NCBI GenBank assembly: GCA_965223215.1
Contig: CBDCVZ010000010.1
Location: forward strand, 4,588,001 to 4,652,000
Origin: JABDMH01 sp965223215
GTDB taxonomy: Bacteria > Bacteroidota > Bacteroidia > Chitinophagales > Saprospiraceae
DNA: 64,000 bases
Direction: 5' to 3'
The notes below the pieces were generated by a model. That model searched no databases, was not told the origin of the DNA, and was given only the letters and a program-made list of their open reading frames with translations. This document shows, one piece after another, positions 60,501-64,000 of this stretch (its first letter is position 1; each line of letters opens with the position of its first letter). Position numbers and translations under genes: made by a program.

Positions 60501-60910
60501 AGCTCCTCATGGTCTCCATTAAAGTTTACAAAAATCTTACTACCCTCTATTTTGGTTTGGTCATTGGCCGTCTGAAAAGTTTCATCGCTGCCAATGTTAC
60601 TTTGCTTGAGGTCAGAGACATCGGAGTAAACAATTATTTCAATTTTATCATTGATGCGGTGCTCAATAATATCAAGGATCTCGTCGTGATCTTGCTCTGC
60701 ATATTTAACCGTAGAAACTCCGTGGTTTCTGGCTTTTCCGTACCAATAGGTGATGAAGTTTTCACTCTCATAGAAAAGCCATTGATCGAAATCATCGTGA
60801 TACTGGATTCGATTCTTACCATATTCTACCCGCGATACCTGGCCCATTATCTGGGTCACAAATAGGAAACCTAAAATGAGAATTAAATATTTTCTAATCT
60901 TGTAGACCAT
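57509..60910 (-). CDS. Large outer-membrane protein: peptidase-MA-like, propeller and beta-barrel domains
   Basis: 1133 residues. A signal peptide (about 1-24) precedes a gluzincin-like domain (about 30-280) with PSWFQEGLSQYVGSYW, but the HExxH site is replaced by RQIRK in RRQIRKGIATVFL, so it is probably non-catalytic. A TolB/WD40-like propeller follows (about 290-560; ISHLRYSPDGRRLAIVD, PDGSGLYILYEF). A low-complexity linker leads to a beta-barrel with an Omp85/BamA-like end (about 820-1133; FADVGVAWEGLSPF, FGYGVGLRTLLFGYFIRVDY, final MGLDF). This is a known Bacteroidota architecture of unknown function, plausibly an outer-membrane assembly or anchoring factor. Confidence 0.85.
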   Translation of the reverse strand: MVYKIRKYLILILGFLFVTQIMGQVSRVEYGKNRIQYHDDFDQWLFYESENFITYWYGKARNHGVSTVKYAEQDHDEILDIIEHRINDKIEIIVYSDVSDLKQSNIGSDETFQTANDQTKIEGSKIFVNFNGDHEELRRQIRKGIATVFLNNMFFGSNLQEIVQNSVSGNVPSWFQEGLSQYVGSYWNYENDDDLRNIFFHERKTTFKKLSTIFPRIVGQSLWYYIGLTYGKSEISNLLYLTRINRSVEDAFLYVFGIPFEDIGEQWEAYFKDRYANEREMFEAVDRGELIKYKRKKRVPISHLRYSPDGRRLAIVDNQIGKTRVILKDLASGESKRIFKYGYRNNSQATDFNYPQVAWLPDGSGLYILYEFRDNITLQLIDFTTGRSQEQFLPERYERIYSLAALSSQELIFSALSQGMVDLFYYTTNNRQSSQLTTDIYDDLEVTMATIDGAKGVIFSSNRPNAFERSRSVDTMLPFQNFNLFHLAFENENEPPKIYQVTDQLGVDLRDPLTIADNKVIFLSSENGILNQKEATISRVQKPYKKITYASGAYDLIDAAQYQTNNDTSTTVSDTALVIYNTSTRQLTNYLHNLENYGINDQRGVVAEAFQVDDRFQLYEKELGSGTVGEKMSVHSQMLINQKEDPPQTKKENTPREQIRPRQEVIRSSNEKIQYLFQSKFDDMPSDQAQELLEESRKDLIVPQTTVETPEQIKADTQPINRLRIVPYQLKFKLHSLSTNMDNSLLFGGLDSYSAFKPEYEPVPVGILIKANFKDLFEDYVFEGGVRIPTAFNGTEYFLTFDDKKRRLDRQYAVYRRTTTENIGDQGSVQRTRANILLGQFSVKYPIDVYQSLRATATLRQDKTTFLAADRNSLNNPDLENQRAGLKLEYVFDNSLDIDLNIRSGIRLKVFSEIVKKFDFNIDPLSLKLAEGFMTVLGTDARHYFNFAKHSVIASRFAAATSFGSERILYYLGGSDNWLIPKFNQDIQAPQGNFAFQTISPNLRGFDYNIRSGSTFALFNAEIRIPFLKYLSRRPIRISFFRHLQIVGFADVGVAWEGLSPFDEDNPINLDTIVNPPTVILQVNYYRDPLVFGYGVGLRTLLFGYFIRVDYAWGVQTGIVQKPKLHLSMGLDF

Positions 60911-60994
60911 GAGCAGTGCCGGAATATATCTAAGGCATAACCATTCAAATTACGACATTCGTGCTTTAGTTACCAACAATATAACGCAAAAAGA

Positions 60995-61636
60995 ATGAGT
61001 ATCGTTACCTGCCTCACCTTCAACGCTTTTCAAGAGAACACCTACATCATTCATGACGATAGTCGAGCGGCCATTATCATCGATCCAGGATGCCATTCTA
61101 AACAGGAACAAGAAGAATTAAAGCAATTCGTAGATACCAACCAGTTGCAGATCGAAAAGGTTGTCAACACCCATTGTCACATTGATCATGTGTTTGGCAA
61201 CCGATACTGTTGTGAAACCTTCGGGGTGGGTTTATTTATACACCAAGGTGAACAAGCGATGCTTGATGGTTTACTTCAAGTCGCTGCCATGTATGGATTT
61301 GAAGTCGATTCTTCTCCAGCAGCCAGTGGATACCTGGCAGCTGGTGAGCTACTCAGTTTTGGTGATACCGATCTGGAAGTTTTGTTCACCCCAGGACATT
61401 CTCCAGCTAGTATTTCGTTTTACCACCGACCAGATCAATACATTATTGGTGGTGATGTGCTTTTTGCTGGCAGCATCGGCCGCACTGATCTGCCGGGAGG
61501 CGATTTTGATACCCTTATTGCGAGTATCAAAAAATCCTTCTTATCGTTGCCTGACCACACTGTTGTTTACACGGGACATGGTCCATCCACGACCATCGGA
61601 TCTGAGCGAAAGAACAATCCTTTCTTAAACAACTAG
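60995..61636 (+). CDS. MBL-fold metallohydrolase (glyoxalase II-like)
   Basis: 213 residues. The zinc motif is VVNTHCHIDHVFGN (HxHxDH), with further ligands in FTPGHSPASISF, GGDVLFAGSIGRTD and YTGHGPSTTIG. The pattern FQENTYIIHDDSRAAIIIDPG and GDTDLEVLFTPGHS is the YcbL/GloB2 subgroup, which hydrolyses glutathione or other thioesters; in an organism without obvious glutathione the substrate is uncertain. It overlaps rnhB by 4 bases, tail to tail. Confidence 0.95.
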   Translation: MSIVTCLTFNAFQENTYIIHDDSRAAIIIDPGCHSKQEQEELKQFVDTNQLQIEKVVNTHCHIDHVFGNRYCCETFGVGLFIHQGEQAMLDGLLQVAAMYGFEVDSSPAASGYLAAGELLSFGDTDLEVLFTPGHSPASISFYHRPDQYIIGGDVLFAGSIGRTDLPGGDFDTLIASIKKSFLSLPDHTVVYTGHGPSTTIGSERKNNPFLNN

Positions 61637-62235
61637 AACAAAGTGCCTTGCTCCGGCAGTGGATATAGCTGAAAAGACTTTCGGTGCAATGGAGTAATTC
61701 CGTTGTCAATAATGGCCTGCCGGTGATATTTGGTGGGGTATCCCTTATTGCTAATCCAACCGTAGGCGGGATATTCTCGATGTTTGCGCTCCATATATCG
61801 ATCACGTGCCGTTTTTGCAAGAATGGATGCTGCTGCAATCGAACCGATCTTCCCATCACCTTTGACTATACATTCGAAGGGTATTTTTCCACAGGGATTA
61901 AACCGGTTTCCGTCAATAAGCAACTTTTGTGGTGTAACGGTTAGTCTCTTGATGGCATGGTGCATGGCCTCGAATGATGCGTTGAGAATGTTGATACGAT
62001 CAATCGTTTGGGGATTGCAGTAGGAAACCGCATAAGCAACCGCATGACGTAGAATTACACTGCGGAGTTTTTCGCGCTCATCTCGATTCAAGGTTTTTGA
62101 ATCATCCAAATCTGGATGCGCAAATTCCTTGGGTAGGATGACTGCCGCAGCAAATACAGGCCCCGCCAAGCAGCCACGACCTGCTTCATCACAACCTGCT
62201 TCGAGTACATCTGGATGGAGTCGACTAGGTAACAC
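61633..62235 (-). CDS. rnhB: Ribonuclease HII
   Basis: 200 residues. EAGCDEAGRGCLAGPVFAAA contains the first catalytic Asp-Glu pair, followed by DSKTLNRDEREKL, LLIDGNRF, KGDGKIGSIAAASILAKTAR and YGWISNKGYPT. It cleaves RNA in RNA-DNA hybrids and at single ribonucleotides in DNA. It follows the OmpA-type gene with 35 bases between its start and that gene's stop. Confidence 0.97.
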   Translation of the reverse strand: MLPSRLHPDVLEAGCDEAGRGCLAGPVFAAAVILPKEFAHPDLDDSKTLNRDEREKLRSVILRHAVAYAVSYCNPQTIDRINILNASFEAMHHAIKRLTVTPQKLLIDGNRFNPCGKIPFECIVKGDGKIGSIAAASILAKTARDRYMERKHREYPAYGWISNKGYPTKYHRQAIIDNGITPLHRKSFQLYPLPEQGTLF

Positions 62236-62270
62236 ATGGCAAAGATAAGTAATGTGAACCAGGCGGAAAC

Positions 62271-63386
62271 CTAAATTTTTCGGATGCGGAATTCTACCCT
62301 TCGATTTTGCTGTCGACCCTCATCATTTTGATTCGTCGCAATAGGTCGGGTGGTTCCGTACCCGATGTATGATAAACGATTTTGATCTACACCATTGTTT
62401 ACCAGATAACCCACGACTGATCGTGCACGGCGTAATGACAGCTCCATATTATAATCAAAACTTCCGATAAAATCGGTGTGGCCCCCTACTTCGATTTCCA
62501 TCGTTGGGTACTCTTGCAAAATGTGTAGAAGTTTAGTCAGGTCGCTTTTACCTTGGGGGCGAATGGTTGATTTATCTGTATCAAACAGGATATTATCAAG
62601 GGCGATCACCTTATTTTCTTCTAGGGGGTACCAATCGCTAAATTCATCTTCCACACCCGTGACGATGGGTGGCCTTTTGTGTACGATGACATCATCAATG
62701 TAGTAATATGCAAAGGCATGGCCTCCTTCTGCTCTCGAACTATTTTTGGTCTCTTCATCCGAATAAAAATTGCCGATTGTCAAAAACTTACATGCTTCAT
62801 CTGCTGTAAAATCTCCCTGTACTTTGTGCCAGGAAAATTCGTTGCCAGGTACGATTCGTTTGCTGTAGACTTGTGGCTCTCGCAATAAGACGCGATCTGT
62901 CTTTTCCTGAAGTTTATTTTTTGAAAAGTAAATGCCCAGATTGTTTGATCTCATTCCTGTATTCAGAGGTGAGGCCCAAAACTCGACATGGTATGCCTGA
63001 CCGGGCACCAGGGGCTCTTTGAGATTAACCTGAACGTACTCACGGCAATGCGGTTTACCTTGATTGCAACCAAAAGCGGTGATCCCCACCATGTAGTTTC
63101 CTGATCGGGGCCGTTTTATCCCAAAGCCACGATTTTGCCAGGTATCCGGGACGTTAATATTGGGACCATAAACATCTGGGGATGCCTCTGATGCCGAACT
63201 CCAATCTTTTACCAGAGCCGTGAAATCCGCACCTCGATAAAACCAGCCGTGGGGAAGAATCGAAAAGGTCTCAAATCCAGCATTGGGCACCAAGTTGATT
63301 TGCTCCTCCTTTGGGGTAAGCACCTTTTTAGATGGCGCAGAAAGTGCACAGATAGAAAAAATGGTGAGAAGGATTTTTAGATACAT
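62271..63386 (-). CDS. OmpA-family protein with N-terminal jelly-roll-like domain
   Basis: About 371 residues from ATG 63386, which begins the signal MYLKILLTIFSICALSA; ATG 63413 is an in-frame alternative. Residues about 35-235 form a beta-rich domain (LVPNAGFETFSILPHGWF, YVQVNLKEPLVPGQAYHVEF, YYIDDVIVHKRP) that resembles carbohydrate-binding jelly rolls. The C-terminal OmpA domain (about 260-370) has LDNILFDTDKSTIRPQGKSD, VGGHTDFIGSFDYN, LSLRRARSVVGYL and EGRQQNRRVEFRI. It probably bridges peptidoglycan and the outer membrane or surface glycans. Confidence 0.9.
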   Translation of the reverse strand: MYLKILLTIFSICALSAPSKKVLTPKEEQINLVPNAGFETFSILPHGWFYRGADFTALVKDWSSASEASPDVYGPNINVPDTWQNRGFGIKRPRSGNYMVGITAFGCNQGKPHCREYVQVNLKEPLVPGQAYHVEFWASPLNTGMRSNNLGIYFSKNKLQEKTDRVLLREPQVYSKRIVPGNEFSWHKVQGDFTADEACKFLTIGNFYSDEETKNSSRAEGGHAFAYYYIDDVIVHKRPPIVTGVEDEFSDWYPLEENKVIALDNILFDTDKSTIRPQGKSDLTKLLHILQEYPTMEIEVGGHTDFIGSFDYNMELSLRRARSVVGYLVNNGVDQNRLSYIGYGTTRPIATNQNDEGRQQNRRVEFRIRKI

Positions 63387-63500
63387 GAGCCCATTTGCTA
63401 GAATTAACACCAAAATCTTACCAATTTCAAATTGCCGTGATTTCTTTCTTTAAGATGCCAAAAAATAGACCTTTGCTTTGTCAATTAACGCAAGAATGGT

Positions 63501-64000
63501 ATGAATGATTTCTTAAAGCAGTTAGATATAGAGCTGGCCAATGAGGGCACCATGATTGGATTACATCCCATATCAGGTAACACACAGTTTTCCTCATACT
63601 CACCTGTCGATGGAGAAAAAATTGGATCTGTCACCCAAACCTCGACAGAAGGATATGAGCAGGTAATCACTGCCGCCAGCGATGCTTTTGCAATCTGGCG
63701 CAAGACGCCTGCACCTCAGCGCGGTGATCTTGTACGTCAATTTGGCCAAAGATTACGTGAACTAAAAGAGCCACTTGGTCAATTGGTTTCATACGAAATG
63801 GGTAAAAGCCTGCAGGAGGGCTACGGTGAAGTGCAAGAAATGATTGACATCTGTGATTTTGCCGTGGGGCTTTCGAGGCAGCTGTATGGTTTGACGATGA
63901 AGTCCGAACGGCCAGACCACCGCATGTATGAGCAATGGCATCCGCTAGGGATCGTGGGTATCATATCCGCTTTTAATTTTCCAGTGGCCGTGTGGTCATG
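63501..64000 (+). CDS. Aldehyde dehydrogenase, ALDH7/aminoadipate-semialdehyde type (N-terminal part)
   Basis: The frame starts with ATG 63501 and is open to the window edge (166 codons). NTQFSSYSPVDGEKIGSV, ITAASDAFAIWRKTPAPQRG, RELKEPLGQLVSYEMGKSLQ, DICDFAVGLSRQLYG and the end GIVGIISAFNFPVAVW are the ALDH7 family pattern; the NAD-binding and catalytic cysteine parts are beyond the window. The family includes L-aminoadipate-semialdehyde dehydrogenase of lysine breakdown. It diverges from the OmpA-type gene with 114 bases between starts. Confidence 0.93.
   Translation, partial: MNDFLKQLDIELANEGTMIGLHPISGNTQFSSYSPVDGEKIGSVTQTSTEGYEQVITAASDAFAIWRKTPAPQRGDLVRQFGQRLRELKEPLGQLVSYEMGKSLQEGYGEVQEMIDICDFAVGLSRQLYGLTMKSERPDHRMYEQWHPLGIVGIISAFNFPVAVWS

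Noticed and set aside
1..64000. CRISPR array, insertion sequence, prophage or integrative element
   Set aside because: No regularly spaced repeats, transposase, integrase or attachment-site pattern was found in either strand; the DNA reads as continuous chromosome.

Overview
The window looks like chromosomal DNA of a member of the Bacteroidota, most likely a marine or aquatic Saprospiria-type bacterium. Evidence for the phylum is the mutY-ssb-gldE-gldD block, the family forms of Lgt, LspA, the TraR/DksA-like protein and MtaB, many Sec/lipoprotein signals with OmpA-like proteins, and several candidate promoters with the phylum-specific -7 box TAnnTTTG. The lineage below phylum is inference. 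No insertion sequence, phage, integron or CRISPR array was seen, and most of the DNA is densely packed housekeeping sequence.

Layout. 1-500: tail of an unrecognised gene, then tRNA-Cys(GCA) with a promoter and terminator. 848-4168: a five-gene envelope cluster holding a signal-peptide-bearing YidD homologue and two paralogous TPR proteins. 4156-8082 (minus): a double thioredoxin-fold lipoprotein, an exported sugar-isomerase-like TIM barrel, a GH130-like lipoprotein, a small conserved protein and RlpA. 8162-21008 (plus): the most distinctive region, a near-continuous operon of two tandem modules (planctomycete-type cytochrome/DUF1549/DUF1553 protein plus Tat-exported DUF1501 protein), a DUF2231 membrane protein fused to a c-type cytochrome domain, a Tat-exported NHL propeller and a cytochrome P450. 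A TetR gene with a palindromic operator and an exported Gfo/Idh/MocA protein follow on the minus strand. 23136-31362: OmpA and helix-hairpin-helix proteins, nadB, a GT4 glycosyltransferase, lgt, an intergenic region with an orphan terminator, a small barrel protein, and mtaB. 31555-41311: GH13 glucosidase, uvrB, fbp-pckA, a frameshifted alpha/beta hydrolase, an S41 protease and tsaB. 41475-47680: two tandem ArsR-type regulators, lspA/dksA-like/pdxA, rsmA/yqeY, a TrpF-like protein, an alkyltransferase-like protein, a small protein and a cytochrome c lipoprotein. 47849-64000: recA, gldD-gldE-ssb-mutY, comF, an aminotransferase with a PCD/DCoH protein, an M42 peptidase, a flippase, a propeller/beta-barrel protein with an untracked 52-residue membrane protein behind it, an MBL hydrolase, rnhB, an OmpA-type protein and the start of an ALDH7-type dehydrogenase.

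How the genes work together. fbp and pckA form a gluconeogenic pair. lgt and lspA process the many lipoproteins predicted here. gldD/gldE indicate gliding and type IX secretion machinery elsewhere on the chromosome. The cytochrome operon, with two different carbohydrate-binding-like inserts, six exported or membrane proteins and a P450 at its end, is the best candidate for an uncharacterised system: my inference is an envelope redox pathway acting on a complex or carbohydrate-linked substrate. The flanking GH130-like, TIM-barrel and Gfo/Idh/MocA genes point to carbohydrate use as well.
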